A DNA stretch of 64,000 nucleotides from Ophiosphaerella korrae (GCA_028456385.1 JALNQF010000014.1:372001-436000), one strand, 5' to 3'. Counted from the stretch's first letter, positions 24,401 to 35,998 are shown. A program made the numbers and translations. Notes: generated by a model from the letters alone, not told the origin.

Positions 24401-27400
24401 AGATCGACGTAAAGGATGATTTGATTGTCAATTGCATTGACATTGCCCGTCACTACACGCAATCCCCTATTGGCAAAGCTGCAGGCGATCATTGGAGGCG
24501 ATTGTCGCCTTCGGAGCGACAGGATCTTCGCATATCTTCGCTTTCCGAGATCACTGTCACACTTCATCTTTTCCGCGAAGAGCGTAAACTCGACGCCATG
24601 TGTCAGGATTTTACCACCTTTCAAGTTTGCAATCTTGCTCCGTTGCTAGCCCAACTTGGCCACTGGCTACGTTGGGATATGTGGAGCTGGAGACAGGGAG
24701 GATTCTATGACCTTAATGGAGCGTCCGATAAGGACTGGACTTATGAGGACTCTGTGTTCAACTCAAAGGTGCGGTTGCATTCTCAACCATGGGATGTGCC
24801 ACCCTCAGTCTTAGAGTGGCTCGGAACTGTGGCGGAGTCTCGACATTATACACCCTTTCCAACACTTGCCATGCTTATTAGGAAGTCCAAGGCTTCTCCA
24901 CACTCATCCATCAACATTGACGAAGTCATCGCTAGCGTCACACCGCGCACCGTCGCATTACACAAGTTCTTCCGCGATATTGATCCTGCATCAAGCCCTA
25001 GGAAGGTTGTCGAGTTGATTGAGACTTGTGGTATTGATGCAGATGTGCTAGCAACACTACCAGAGGTTGCTAAAGCACCGCTCATGGAAGCCGTCACACG
25101 ATGTCAAGCCAACCCACCGACAACATGGCCAAGCTCACTGCTTAGATTAGTACAGCGCGAGGACCTAGATCTCACATTGACAAGTAGTGGAGATGCTTCT
25201 CTTGAGGCTCACACAAATCTTGCACCATCAAATACCCTGCGTGACGTTCACACAATATGTCAGGCCGCAGACCGGGCGGAGCCAATACAATCATCCTCAG
25301 AAGTCGATCGACATTACATAACAAGGCTTATATTCCGCGAGGACAGACGCTTTCTGGAAGCATACGCGCTCCTGGAACCTTTGCGACAAGCCGTTGCAGA
25401 GTACCAAGCAGACAACAGGGCAGATGAAGCCGCCATTCTGGAAGGCCAGAAAGTTCAGATGCAGTGGGTCATGGTCCGAACGTTCTCTCTGCCGGTAGGC
25501 AGCTCAATGATCAAATTTAGTAGCAAAAAGCCTTTGCTCACTGAGAAGTACCCGCTTTACGGCTTTTCGACGTCATGTCTAATGAAGCCCATGGGCAATG
25601 TTGTCACGGCTGAGCGTCAGAACTATTCTGAAGAGAAGTACTTCTGGGCATTCTTCAATGCAGGTGTTGCTGCTGGTTTGAGTATCTCGCGCGATGCGCA
25701 AGGTATCGACACATCCTGGATCATGTATAATAAGCCTTCAGAACTAACTAACAAGCATGCTGGTTTGTTACTGGGTCTAGGCTTAAATGGCCATTTACGA
25801 ACAATTGCAAAATGGCTGTCCTTCAAGTACCTCACCCCAAAACACACCATGACATCCGTGGGACTACTTCTTGGGCTATCCGCTTCGTTTATGGGTACGA
25901 TGGATACCCTTGTAACACGATTGTTATCGGTCCATGTCACTAGGATGCTGCCGCCTGGTGCGGCTGAACTCAACCTTTCACCATACACTCAGACGACAGG
26001 CCTCATGGGTATAGGATTGTTGTACTACAATACTCAACACCGTCGGATGAGCGAAGTTATGCTCTCCGAGATAGAACACGTTGACGTTCCTGACCCATCA
26101 GAGCCTCCCGACACGCTCCGTGATGAAGCCTATCGGTTGGCTGCTGGTTTTGCTCTAGGTTTCATCAATCTAGGAAAAGGCAAGGATCTCCGAGGTCTTC
26201 ATGACATGCGAGTGGTCGAACGTCTAATGACTGTCGCGGTTGCTCCCAAGAAGGTTGACATTGTTCATATCTTAGACCAGTCTACTGCAGGAGCAGTTAT
26301 TGCTATTGCTCTTATCTTCATGAAGACCAACGACCGAACAGTTGCACGCAAGATAGACATCCCTGATACCCTTCCGCAGTTCGATTACGTCCGTCCGGAT
26401 ATATTCCTTCTTCGCACTTTAGCCAAGCATCTTATCATGTGGGATGATATTGAAGCAAACGATAACTGGATTGTCGCTAATCTCCCGCTCGAATACCGAA
26501 CAGATTTCAACTTCAAAAACATTATAAAGCTGTGCACGGAGCAAATGCCCTTCTACAACATCGTCACTGGGCTTCTATGGAGCGTCTCGCTCAAACACGC
26601 CGGCACAGGCGATACAAAAATTCGCGATTTCCTTATCAAATATCTCGACCACTTTATTCGTATCGCAAAACTACCTGCCTTGCGTTATGATGCCAAACTA
26701 GCGCGCAACACTGTACGAAACTGTCAAGATGTCATCGCACTATCAGCTGCGACTGTCATGGCAGGCACAGGAGATCTCGACGTGTTCCGGCGTCTTCGTG
26801 GTCTTCATGGGCGCATTGGGCCTGACACACCTTATGGTTCGCACTTAGCAGCTCACATGGCATTTGGCACCCTCTTCATTGCTGGCGGAACCCAAACATT
26901 CAGTCGCTCTAACAAAGCGATTGCATCCCTTATCTGCGCCTTCTATCCCCTTTTCCCAATGGATGTACAAGACTCACGCGCCCATCTCCAAGCCTTCCGC
27001 CACTTCTGGGTCCTAGCCGTGGAGCCACGGTGTCTCGTCATCCGAGATGTGGATACAGGACGCGCCATATCAATGTCAATAACCGTGCACCTCAAAGATG
27101 CAGACAACACCGGAATCAAGACCAAAAACCTAGTAGCACCCTGTCTACTCCCCGAAGTCGCCGACATCGAACGACTAGAAACAACAGACATCGCATACTG
27201 GCCCACAGTCCTCGACTTCACCAACAACAAATCACACCTCAAGACCTTTGGAAAGAACCAAACCCTCCACGTCCGCCGCCGCTCCGCACACGACATGTAC
27301 GCCTCCACCTTCAGCGCCACCCTCCTCGCACTCAACCAAGCGCAATCATCACGCACCTCTCAATTCCTGTTCCACTGGATCTTCACGCTGCCCAGCCTCG

Positions 27401-27678
27401 CGCCCTTTATCTCCAAATCGGACGCCGGCCTTATTCTGCCGGCGGACCCGCACTCTAAGACGCTGTTAGATGCCGAGGCGACGGTTGTGGAGAGCAGGCT
27501 GGTGCTGGGGAGGCTGGCGAAGAGTAGTAAGTTGGAGGATTTGAGGGAGCTTAAGGGCGTGTTTGAGTGGGCGGAGGGGGCGATGGGGATGGATGGGCGG
27601 TTGAGGTGGTTGGGGAGGGAGGTAGTGGAGGGGTTGAAGGCAGAGATTTTGGAGAGGGGAAGGAGGATTGGTGGGTGA
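21500..27678 (+). CDS. APC1: Anaphase-promoting complex subunit 1 (APC1 / BimE)
   Basis: Largest scaffold subunit of the APC/C ubiquitin ligase that drives mitotic exit. Exons 21500..23326 and 23383..27678, one 56-nt intron (GTAAGT...AACAG, phase 0); 2,040 residues, in the family range. N-terminus MASLRSIGVHKP...VVWSRGGTVRKVF matches fungal APC1; the middle holds the Ser-rich loop (about 390-560) expected to be phosphorylated; the C-terminal half contains PC-type repeats (AGLLLGLGLNGHL, TSVGLLLGLSASFMGT, TGLMGIGLLYYNT, AAGFALGFINLGKG). The stretch around codon 900 (24.20-24.36 kb) is low-complexity but stays open and in frame, so no further intron is proposed. A second ATG at 21481, 19 bp upstream and out of frame, opens a short overlapping uORF of about 35 codons that could lower translation. 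Confidence 0.93.
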
Positions 27679-28065
27679 GGAGTGGGAGGGGTTTTTATTT
27701 GCAATAGTGGCGTAGTAGTGTAGTGGTTATAATGTACAGGCTTTTTGACCAATGATAGCGGGGGGGTGATCAACGGTTTGAGTATTATCGTGTGCAACCG
27801 ACTGGCTGATGCTGGTGTTTGCCAAGTGGGTTGTTCACCGGTGTGCGGCAGGCGATGCAGTACTACGACATGGGTGGAGGCTGCGGCATGCGGCACTGCC
27901 GCCAAGCTGAACATTAAAGACATATGAATGGCCATGCTTCCTGATATCGTACTTCATGATACCGTCCCCATTACAATGCCCAATACCTCATCACATCCCT
28001 CAGGCGCACCCAAGCATGAGCATATCGATCGAATAGAAGCGGGATAGAGCTTGACGGGACCTGAA
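27679..28065. other. Intergenic region after APC1
   Basis: APC1 3' UTR and spacer before the HET remnant. Only short frames; nothing supported. Confidence 0.6.
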
Positions 28066-29180
28066 AAGGGGAACTTCGTTCACCAGCCGCTTGATTTAAA
28101 TACGGCAGCTATCAGACTTGTCAACATCTTGCCCCTCGGTCCTGATGGCGGAGTTAGATGTACGGTTGAACATACAAGACTCCCTGAGGCAACACAACAG
28201 ATGTCGAACTTGCCGCCCGGACCAGATCCGCCAGATCTTCCTGAAGCCCCTTCAATCAAAAACTAAACATTCCGGTACCCTCAAGTACGTCTGTCTTTCC
28301 TGGGTATGGGGTGCGTCTGAAGATACGCGCTTGATCACTATGAATGAAAAGCCGTATAGGGTAAGAGAAAACCTATGGGACTTCTTGAAGGTAGCCTCTT
28401 CAGCCCTTTACCGCGGAGTGTCACGGTCTGTCCAAGTCCAGTCTACCCCAGTCCGGTCTGTCTGGCCGGAATGGAGCAAGAGAGATTATCTACTTCATTG
28501 TAGGTAGACGCTCTTTGTATTGACCAGGATAATGTCCTTGCGAGAAAAACCATCAAGTACAACAAATGGATCAGATCTACTCAACCGCCTTGAGGGGTCA
28601 TTGCGTAGTTTGGGAACAAGAAGGACACTGTTCGAGTTAGTCATTACAGGCTTGCCATATGAAGCTAACGTTGAGGCGACCCTTCCTATGCTAAACTTAT
28701 CTATTCCCGCGTGAGGCACTAGAACCAGATTTACAATTATTCTATGACCATGTTTACCGGAAAAGGGGCATGGATCACACAAGAGGTTTTGCTTGCCCAC
28801 AATCTTGATTTCCTCGCAGGAGATGGATGTTTTAATTTCCAAACACAGCCTAAACAGTTTCCAATAATGGGTTGGAACATCAAGCACCAACAAGTTCAGA
28901 AATCATCTCATCAGAAGCCTTTCACACCGCTACACGTTCTTACGTATGATTGAGAACCTGGAACTTTATCAAAAAACAAGCAGTGCTGCAACTTACACGA
29001 CCTAGCGTACTCTCTGATTTCCGTACCGCGAAATGGTTCAAAGATCGGAGTAAATTACCATTGTCCCCTCGTGGAGCTTGCGCAGGATATTTTTCACATG
29101 GAAGAAAACGTCATTTGCCACTACAGGGTGTTGTTCCTCGTTACACAGACCTTCCAACTAGATCGACATCTCTCTCTCTC
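28066..29180 (+). pseudogene. Broken HET-domain (heterokaryon incompatibility) gene
   Basis: HET-domain proteins trigger programmed cell death on non-self fusion in fungi. Successive reading frames carry HET landmarks in the right order but in different frames: IRLVNILPLGPDGG...CTVEHTRL (about 28111-28185), YVCLSWVWGASEDTRLITMNEKPYRV (28288-28362), VDALCIDQDN (28506-28535), then after a -1 shift NHQVQQMDQIYSTALRGHCVVWEQEG (28548-28625), GAWITQEVLLAHN (28768-28806), and DLAYSLISVPRNGSKIGVNY...VELAQDIF (29002-29090). At least three frameshifts and several stops separate them, and the spacing between YVCLSWVWG and VDALCID contains an extra GTCTGTCC-rich repeat. No intron arrangement I tried restores one frame. 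The gene is therefore read as dead. The C-terminal end blends into a TC microsatellite at 29169. Confidence 0.8.
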
Positions 29181-29394
29181 TCTCCGAGACTGACAGAAAT
29201 CCGCCTTTTATCGAAACAAACATGCCACCAATCGCCAGGACCGTTTCGCCGTGCCCGTACTGCGATGAAAATATATATATATATAGATATACGCACACGT
29301 GATATACATGATTCCCATGCTCAGGCGGTTCAGATACATTTGCCTTCACTGCCGTCATCCCCCCACCGTTGAATGATCTTGGGGGGGGGGGGGG
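29169..29394. repeat. Microsatellite cluster: (TC)n, (AT)n and a G14 tract
   Basis: A TC run (29169-29184), an AT run (29270-29292) and 14 consecutive G (29381-29394) lie within 230 bp. These are slippage-prone simple repeats and sit directly behind the HET remnant. Confidence 0.9.
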
Positions 29395-30200
29395 AGTTGG
29401 GAGGGCGGCAAAATTCATCATCATCAGCATCATCGCATGGGCCCACTTTGGTTATTTTCAGAGCGAAGCTCATAAGTGAGGAACCCGAGTGGTAACTTAT
29501 TCTGGTTGCGCACGGGAGAGCGGGGGGACAATTCACCGTGCTACACGGTTATAAGCGGTGTGGTGACCAATGAACGAGGCGCAGGGAAAAGCTTTGGTGC
29601 TGTCTGTTGGTATTATTTGCGAGCTCATGGATCTTGTAAATGTTAACTCTTCAAGTCATACTCTGTTAGACATGGTTTGTCCATCAGGCTGGTCAGGTCT
29701 ATGGAAGGCGGCCATGTGAAGTGTTTTGTTGTACCTAAGGTAGACTCGATGTCATAGACAAAGGTGTCCGAAATCGGACCAAAAGGTCAAGTCGTATATC
29801 TAAGACTGAGGTAGTAATCAGACCGAAAGACGTATGATATCTAGCCACGTATAAACTTACATGTCTTTCTTATAGACGTGAACACCAGCTCCAAGACACT
29901 ACTAACTGGACGATCCAGAGCATACATGTGACTACCACCGTAGTGTGGTTCATATTGCTAATCTTCGAAAGGCCTTGGTGCCTCAAAGTAAGAAGAAATA
30001 CACCATGATTCATACTAGGTTCTCACATATATATATCCAGGCCATGACGATGGAAGTAGTACAAACATGGCACAGAACAAAGCTTTTTTTTTTTTTTTTT
30101 TTGAACAAAACAGAACCCGGCAATGCAATGCACCACCTTTTGACTCGTCTATGCCTACCACTAATATACAATTACTGGACAAGGACAACAATACCCCCCC
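29395..30200. other. Intergenic region with T19 tract
   Basis: No gene supported. A run of 19 T (30084-30102) lies about 100 bp beyond the MIC26 stop codon on its downstream side. Confidence 0.7.
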
Positions 30201-31045
30201 TCACCGCCCCTTCTTCACCCAATGCTCCAACCCATCCTTGGTCTCATGCAACTTGCCCTCGACCATGCCAACCGTCATGCCAGCATGCGCCTTCCCCGCC
30301 TCAATCATGTGCACAATACTCTCCCTCGTGCGCAGATGCGCGTCCGCCAGGGCCGGATACCTCTGCTCAAACGTCCAGACCAAATCACCGACATTGCGCG
30401 TGGTAACGGGCAGCACGAAGTGGGCAGCGGCGATGCCGACGGCCAGCGGCACCGACGCGCGCAGCACGACGTTGCGGTTGCGCGTGACGATGGAGCCCGC
30501 CATGGACGCCACCAGGATGTACAGCGCGCCGGGCAGTATCTTCTCGCCGGACTCCTTGGGGGGCGCGAGCGAGCGGATGGTCGAGGTGAAGCTGTGTTCC
30601 AGACGCAGGGCGTGGGTCAGGCCGGCGTCGATGGCTTGCTCGCCGCGCACGGCTTGGTGGTAGAGCGCCATGCGGGCATGGCCGATTTGGGCGGCGAGGC
30701 GGTCGGTGGGCGTGGGGCGGTAGGAGGGTTGGGGGGCGTCTGGGGTGGAGGCGCTGGGGAGGGTGGGCGCGGTGGAGTCGAGGGGGAGGTCGTCGTAGAT
30801 GGGCTTGCGGTCCTGTGGCGTGTGAGTGTGCGTGTGCGCGTGCGTGTGGTAGCGTAGGCAAGGCGGCGTACTGTGAGGTCGATGGATGGCTGCTCTTCGG
30901 CGGAGACAGACCGCGGAGCAAAAGCGACGCTGGTGGCGAGGGCGGCAGCTATTGCGGGAACGACAGCGCGCTGCTGGGGGTTAATTGCGGGCGGTTAGAT
31001 GGCATTGGGGCTGCTTGCCTGCCGTAATAGCGGTCTGAAGGCCAT
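30201..31045 (-). CDS. MIC26: MICOS complex subunit MIC26/MIC27 (apolipoprotein O family)
   Basis: Inner-membrane protein of the MICOS complex that shapes mitochondrial crista junctions. Exons 31045..31019, 30973..30872 and 30812..30201; 246 residues. Intron 1 (31018..30974, 45 nt) has a GC donor (CAG|GCAAGC) and CTAAC branch; no GT dinucleotide exists between the ATG and the acceptor, so a GT donor is impossible if this start is right. Intron 2 (30871..30813, 59 nt) is GT-AG and lies over a CACACG/CGTGTG-rich stretch. The N-terminus (MAFRPLLRQQRAVVPAIAA) looks like a targeting and membrane segment; then DRKPIYDDLPL, and the family core LAPPKESGEKILPGALYILVA-type segment with the glycine-rich helix (AMAGSIVTRN, RNVGDLVWTFEQRYP). 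Head-to-head with OCT1. Confidence 0.85.
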
Positions 31046-31304
31046 GTGGAGCGGGGGGAGGGGGGGGGGGGCGGCGCAATGGATGGGGTGAGGTTGGCGA
31101 CACAGCTGGCGACACGGCAGTCAAGCTCTCGCCATGTTTCTATCTGCTGCAGCTCCGTCTTCCGCCGAGCGAGGGTGTGTGCACGGACTACAGGCACTGC
31201 CCAACCTTCGCATGTGCATGTCGGCTATGGCATAGCAGGGAGACTCTGCAGGCCCTTCGTCTGTACTCCCATACATAAGCCTCGCCCGCAGCCTTGGATA
31301 GAAG

Positions 31305-33677
31305 ATGCTGAAAAGGCTTGCGCGCCCGCCGCCCTGGGTTTGTCCACGCTGCCTGCACCAATCTCAACGCCGCCGGCGGTTTAATTCCAGCCTCGCCGCA
31401 ACAGCACCTGCGCGCGACACTGCGCCGCCGCCCTCTGCCCTCTATGGCCTGTCGGCTAGCGGCAGAACAGACGACTCGGCCCTGCGCAAGGTCTTCGACA
31501 ATGCCTCTTTCTGGGAGTCTTTCAGGCGGGGCTCGTCCAAGACGACGCCCTCTGGAATCATAGGCAACAAGTACCTCACACATCCCGAGGGCTTTGTCGA
31601 CTTTGTCACCGTCACCATCCAGCGATGCAATGTCGTCGTGGGCAAGGTGTCTCAGGCAGAGACTATGCAGGACTTCAAATATATGGTCAAAGACCTGGAC
31701 AGGCTGAGCGATCTGCTGTGCAGGGTAATTGACCTCGCCGACTTTGTCAGGGGAACACATCCCAATCGCAAGTTCCAGACCATGGCCGTAAAAGCATACC
31801 ACACCGTGTTCCAGTACATGAACCAGCTCAACACCACCCCGGTGCTATACAACCAGCTGAAAAAGGCCTCCGACATGCCCGAAGTATACGCCAGCTGGAC
31901 CGACGAGGAGAAGATAGTCGCCAGCATCCTCATGGAAGACTTTGCCCGCTTCGGCATCGGCCTGGACGACAAGACGCGCAACCGCCTCGTCGACCTCAGC
32001 GGCGAAATCGCAGAAGTCGGCTCGCAGTTTGTCGAAGGCATGGCCCCCGCAACGCCGACGCTCAAGTTCCCCTCTACCCGCCTCAAGGGCCTCGACCCGT
32101 CCCTCGCACAAGCCCTCACCAAATGGGGCGAATCCAGGATATCTACTATGCACCACGAATCACAGGCCGTCCTCCGCTTCGTCCACGACCCAGACGTCCG
32201 GCGCGAAACGTACTCGGCCGTCCGCACAGCTAGTCCCCCCAGCATCGCGCGGCTCGAGAAAATGCTCACGCTGCGCGCTGAGTTGGCGCAGCTGTCCGGC
32301 TACAAGTCGTTTGCGCACATGACGCTGGAGAATAAAATGGCACGCAGTCCCGAGGCTGTGACGACGTTTCTGAAGGCCCTGTTCGAGGACAGTCGGCCGG
32401 CGGTGTTGGCTGATCTGGACGAGCTCATGGAGCTGAAGCGTGGGGATGCACATCAGGACAATTTCCCGGACAGGATCAATGCGTGGGACAAGTTTTACTA
32501 TACGCAGAAGATGGTGGCGACAATGGAGGGGCAGTATCGGCTGCGGATGCAGGACTCACTGGCGTCGTTTTTCTCTGTGGGGACGGTATTGCAGGGGATT
32601 TCGCGGCTGTTTGACCAGTTGTATGGAGTGCGGCTTGTACCAAAGGAAACGCAGCACGGCGAAGTTTGGGACGAGGGGGTGCGGCGGCTGGACGTTGTGT
32701 CCGACACGGAGGGGCACATTGCTGTGCTCTACTGCGATTTGTTCTCGCGGCCAGGCAAGACGCCGAACCCGGCACATTTTACGCTGCGATGCAGCCGCGA
32801 GATTCTCCCTGCCGAGCTGGAGGAAATGCAGCACGTGCAGCATGGCTTCAACTCGCCCATCGAAGCAGCAACAGACGGAATGGCCGTGTCCTACAACGCA
32901 GAGCGAAACAGCTACTTCCAGCTCCCTACCATAGCGCTCGTATGCGACTTTAGCAAGGCGCACTTCCCACGTCCCACGCTGCTCAGCATCCACGACGTCC
33001 GAACGCTCTTCCACGAAATGGGTCACGCACTGCACTCAATCCTCGGCCGCACATCGCTGCAGAACGTCTCAGGCACCCGCTGCGCAACAGACATTGCCGA
33101 ACTGCCCTCCGTGCTCATGGAGCACTTCGCCTTCTGCCCGCACGTCCTGGGCCTCTACGCACGGCACTACGAAACCGACGCGCCGCTGCCCATGGCCGCG
33201 CTGGAAAACAGGCTCGCAATCGACAACCGAAACGGCTACTCAGAGCTCGAGTCCCAGATTGTGCTCGGCATGCTCGACCAGGTGTACCACTCGACGGCCC
33301 CGCTCGACGCGGCTTTCGACTCAACGCATGTGTACCACGGTGTCTACAACCAGTTCGCCAGCGTGCCGGAGCCTGCCGGCACGGCGTGGCAGGGCTTCTT
33401 CGGGCACTTGTTTGGCTACGGCGCGACGTACTACTCGTACCTGTTTGACCGGGCCATCGCCGCCAAGATCTGGAAAGACGTTTTCCGGCAGGGGGGAGGG
33501 GAGGGGAGTTTGAATCGCGAGCACGGCGAGCTGTACAAGAACGAGGTGCTGCGGTGGGGCGGGGGACGGGATGGCTGGAAGTGTCTGGCGGGCGTGCTGG
33601 GGGATGAGCGGCTGGCCGAGGGCGGCGAGGCGGCCATGAGGGCGGTGGGAAGGTGGGGGGTTGATGCGGTGAAGTGA
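31305..33677 (+). CDS. OCT1: Mitochondrial intermediate peptidase
   Basis: Zinc metallopeptidase (M3 family) of the mitochondrial matrix; removes an octapeptide from a subset of imported precursors after the main processing peptidase. Single exon, 790 residues, typical length. The N-terminus is basic with many Arg and no acidic residue in the first ~35 positions, fitting a presequence. The zinc motif HEMGHALHS is at about residues 569-577, followed by the conserved Glu in the family's distal helix (ELPSVLMEHFAF). Other M3 blocks seen: GRTSLQNVSGTRCATD and the C-terminal FGYGATYYSYLFDRAIAAKIW. Start codon ATG at 31305 is the first in frame. It shares a 260-bp upstream region with MIC26, another mitochondrial protein. 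Confidence 0.96.
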   Translation: MLKRLARPPPWVCPRCLHQSQRRRRFNSSLAATAPARDTAPPPSALYGLSASGRTDDSALRKVFDNASFWESFRRGSSKTTPSGIIGNKYLTHPEGFVDFVTVTIQRCNVVVGKVSQAETMQDFKYMVKDLDRLSDLLCRVIDLADFVRGTHPNRKFQTMAVKAYHTVFQYMNQLNTTPVLYNQLKKASDMPEVYASWTDEEKIVASILMEDFARFGIGLDDKTRNRLVDLSGEIAEVGSQFVEGMAPATPTLKFPSTRLKGLDPSLAQALTKWGESRISTMHHESQAVLRFVHDPDVRRETYSAVRTASPPSIARLEKMLTLRAELAQLSGYKSFAHMTLENKMARSPEAVTTFLKALFEDSRPAVLADLDELMELKRGDAHQDNFPDRINAWDKFYYTQKMVATMEGQYRLRMQDSLASFFSVGTVLQGISRLFDQLYGVRLVPKETQHGEVWDEGVRRLDVVSDTEGHIAVLYCDLFSRPGKTPNPAHFTLRCSREILPAELEEMQHVQHGFNSPIEAATDGMAVSYNAERNSYFQLPTIALVCDFSKAHFPRPTLLSIHDVRTLFHEMGHALHSILGRTSLQNVSGTRCATDIAELPSVLMEHFAFCPHVLGLYARHYETDAPLPMAALENRLAIDNRNGYSELESQIVLGMLDQVYHSTAPLDAAFDSTHVYHGVYNQFASVPEPAGTAWQGFFGHLFGYGATYYSYLFDRAIAAKIWKDVFRQGGGEGSLNREHGELYKNEVLRWGGGRDGWKCLAGVLGDERLAEGGEAAMRAVGRWGVDAVK

Positions 33678-34508
33678 TGGTTGTTTGTCTGGGCAGCAGG
33701 AGTATCCTTTGCGAGGGGCACAGAGAAAGTACCGTAGAGTACCGTAGTCAAGCACGCCGCGAGCGCCAAACACACATTGTCCTTGAGGGCTGTCCTGGCT
33801 CTGCACTAACTACCTGTACCACACGTACCACACGTACCACACGCACCACACGCACCACACGCACACCACACGCACACCACACGCACCACACATGCTGTCT
33901 GAGAGTCTGCACGTCGACCGGCCCTTTCCTGGCCTTCGAACTGCGCTCGGCCAAATTTTCCCGATGGCCCAGTAAACTTTACGCTACCATGCGGGCGCCA
34001 CGCGCATGTTGCGGCCCAGCAAAGGGCAGTCCTGAATCCGACATGTTGGTCGAGCTTGCCAAGTGGCCGCTGGCTTGCAGGAGTCGTATTGAGGTGTTGG
34101 GTGTTCCACGTATCGCGGGCCGGGTGGTGGTGCAGCACGCGATGGAGCGCGCCGACTCGCACATCTGGGCTGTCTGGATGGCCTTTTCCAACGGCTTCCA
34201 ATGGCTTCCAATGGCCTAGTTTTCCATGGAGCGGTGTAGAAGGGGACGGATGGATTTCAGTGTGCGGACCCAGTGCGCTGGACCAGCGTGTGGCTTGCCC
34301 TGGTGGTGGTTGGCCCGCGCCGTCCAGTGTAAGCGAGAGCGGCCAGCCAGAACCCTGGGCTTGGGAACGACATGCCATCCAGCTGGATTCCGCCTTTCCT
34401 CCTCGACGGGTCTCCCTCGTATTGTTCCTCTCCACGCCTGCACATCCAATTCTCCGCCCATCGCCCTCGCCCTCGCCACCCTCGCTTTAATAGCCGTTCC
34501 CCGCGCCC
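33678..34508. other. Intergenic region OCT1 to LaeA-like gene
   Basis: 831 bp holding the OCT1 3' UTR, the CCACACG minisatellite (33816-33891), a small tandem CTTCCAATGG repeat near 34195 and the promoter of the methyltransferase gene. Several open frames exist here but are GC-driven and have no domains. Confidence 0.7.
33816..33891. repeat. Minisatellite of 9-11 bp GYACCACAC units
   Basis: About eight head-to-tail copies of GTACCACAC / GCACCACAC / GCACACCACAC. The first three units carry GT, later ones GC, and two are extended by AC, showing step-wise divergence. Located about 140 bp after the OCT1 stop codon. Confidence 0.9.
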
Positions 34509-35998
34509 ATGGCTTCCGTGCGCCAGCGCCCGCTGCGGCCCCTCTCGTCCGCGACCGATCTCACCGACTACACGGAAATCAGCCAGACGACCATCGAGCC
34601 CGACGTACGCCTCCGAGAGAAGTGTGTGTGCGTGTGTGGGGATGCATGCGCTGACGATTTGTTGTTTAGTCGGACCCCAATTCGGACGAGCAGGCTGACT
34701 TTGAATCGTGCGAGATGTTCTGATCGCTGGAGATTGATGGGACTAACGCTTGCGCAGCGAAACGCAGAGCCTCACGCCTAGCATATGGGACTATGTGCAC
34801 CAGCATGGCCGCACCTACCACCGCTACATGGCGGGCGCATATCCGTTCCCCAACGACGACGTATGACCCTCTCAGTCTATCATCACCATCACCATCTGAC
34901 ATTGAGCCCCATGCTGACCTCGCAGGCCGAAAACGAGCGGCTCGACATGCAGCACGCCATCATCAAGGCCCTGTTTGGCCAGAGAAACTGGTTCGCCCCG
35001 CTTAAGCGGCCAAAACGCATGCTCGATATAGGCTGTGGCACCGGACGATGGTGCCTTGAAATGGGTAACGTCTGCGGCACAGCTTCTCCCTCACCCCACT
35101 CACTAACCTCCCCCCCCCCCCTTGTAGCCAAAGAGTTCCCTAAATCCCGCATCGAGGGCATCGACCTCTCGCCTATCCAGCCGGACATCACGCCCGCCAA
35201 CGTCGACTTCTTCATCGACGACATCCGCCGCAAAGAATGGTGGCACTGTACCCAGCCCTACGACTACATCCACACCCGCATGTCCCTTGGCATCTTCCGC
35301 GACTTCCGCGAAATCATCCAAAAGGCCTACAACAACCTCGAGCCCGGCGGCTACCTCGAGTCCCACGAGATGTACTCCAAGGTCTACTGCGACGACGGCA
35401 CCATGCCGCCAGACTTCAAGCTCCTCGAGTGGACGCGCCTGCACGACAATGCCGCCATGACGCTCGGCACCCCGCTGCGCATCGCGAATAAACTCAAGAC
35501 GTGGTTCGAACAGGCCGGCTTTGTCGACGTGCACGAGGAAACCCATTCCATCCCCATCAATGCGTGGGCCCGCGACTCCCGCCACAAACTGCTGGGCAAA
35601 TTCATGCTGTGGAATCTCTGCCAGGGCGTGCACGCGTGGAGCGTCGAGTACTTTGCCAAAGCGCTGCAGTGGACCGACACCGAGGTCGAGGTTTATCTGG
35701 CCCATTTGCGGAATGCAATTGGGGATCGGAGCGTGCATGCCTATTATAAGATGTATGTTGTTTCCCATCCCGCCGCCCCCCCCCCCCTCCCCCTCCCCCT
35801 CCCCCCTCCCTTTTTTTTTTCTTCTTTTTTTTTTGTTTGTTTGTTTATATGTTTGTCTGTGTGTGTATGGCTAATTGATTTAGATGGGTTGTATATGGCC
35901 GCAAACCCTTCCCTACCGAGCCCCCCAGCCAGGTCCCCAAACCTACGCATTGGCCCCAGGAACCCTCGTCTGATGACGAGGGCGATGACGACGAGTAA
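34509..35998 (+). CDS. LaeA/UmtA-like SAM-dependent methyltransferase
   Basis: Class I methyltransferase of the LaeA-like group, a large fungal family with mostly unknown substrates. Six exons: 34509..34604, 34670..34707, 34758..34860, 34926..35064, 35128..35752, 35884..35998; 371 residues; every junction keeps frame. After a disordered acidic N-terminus come IWDYVHQHGRTYHRYMAGAY and NERLDMQH, typical of the group; motif I is MLDIGCGTGRWC (about 104-115), then IEGIDLSPIQP with the acidic residue after strand 2, DDIRRKEW, YDYIHTRM and LEPGGYLESHE. The last exon ends in an acidic tail (SSDDEGDDDE). Intron 5 (35753..35883) is 131 nt and is filled with long C and T tracts, unlike the others (50-65 nt). 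No secondary-metabolite genes are nearby, so a role as cluster regulator cannot be inferred. Confidence 0.88.
35771..35836. repeat. C-rich then T-rich pyrimidine tract inside an intron
   Basis: About 66 nt of almost pure pyrimidine in intron 5 of the LaeA-like gene: runs of 5-10 C broken by single T, followed by runs of T. It lies upstream of the acceptor and branch region and may be read as a very long polypyrimidine tract. Confidence 0.9.

Noticed and set aside
30222..30857. 211-codon plus-strand frame opposite MIC26
   Set aside because: Antisense shadow of the GC-rich MIC26 exon 3; Gly/Val/Arg-rich without domain.
34056..34490. 144-codon plus-strand frame before the LaeA-like gene
   Set aside because: No domain, overlaps several equally long frames in both directions; promoter region with high GC.
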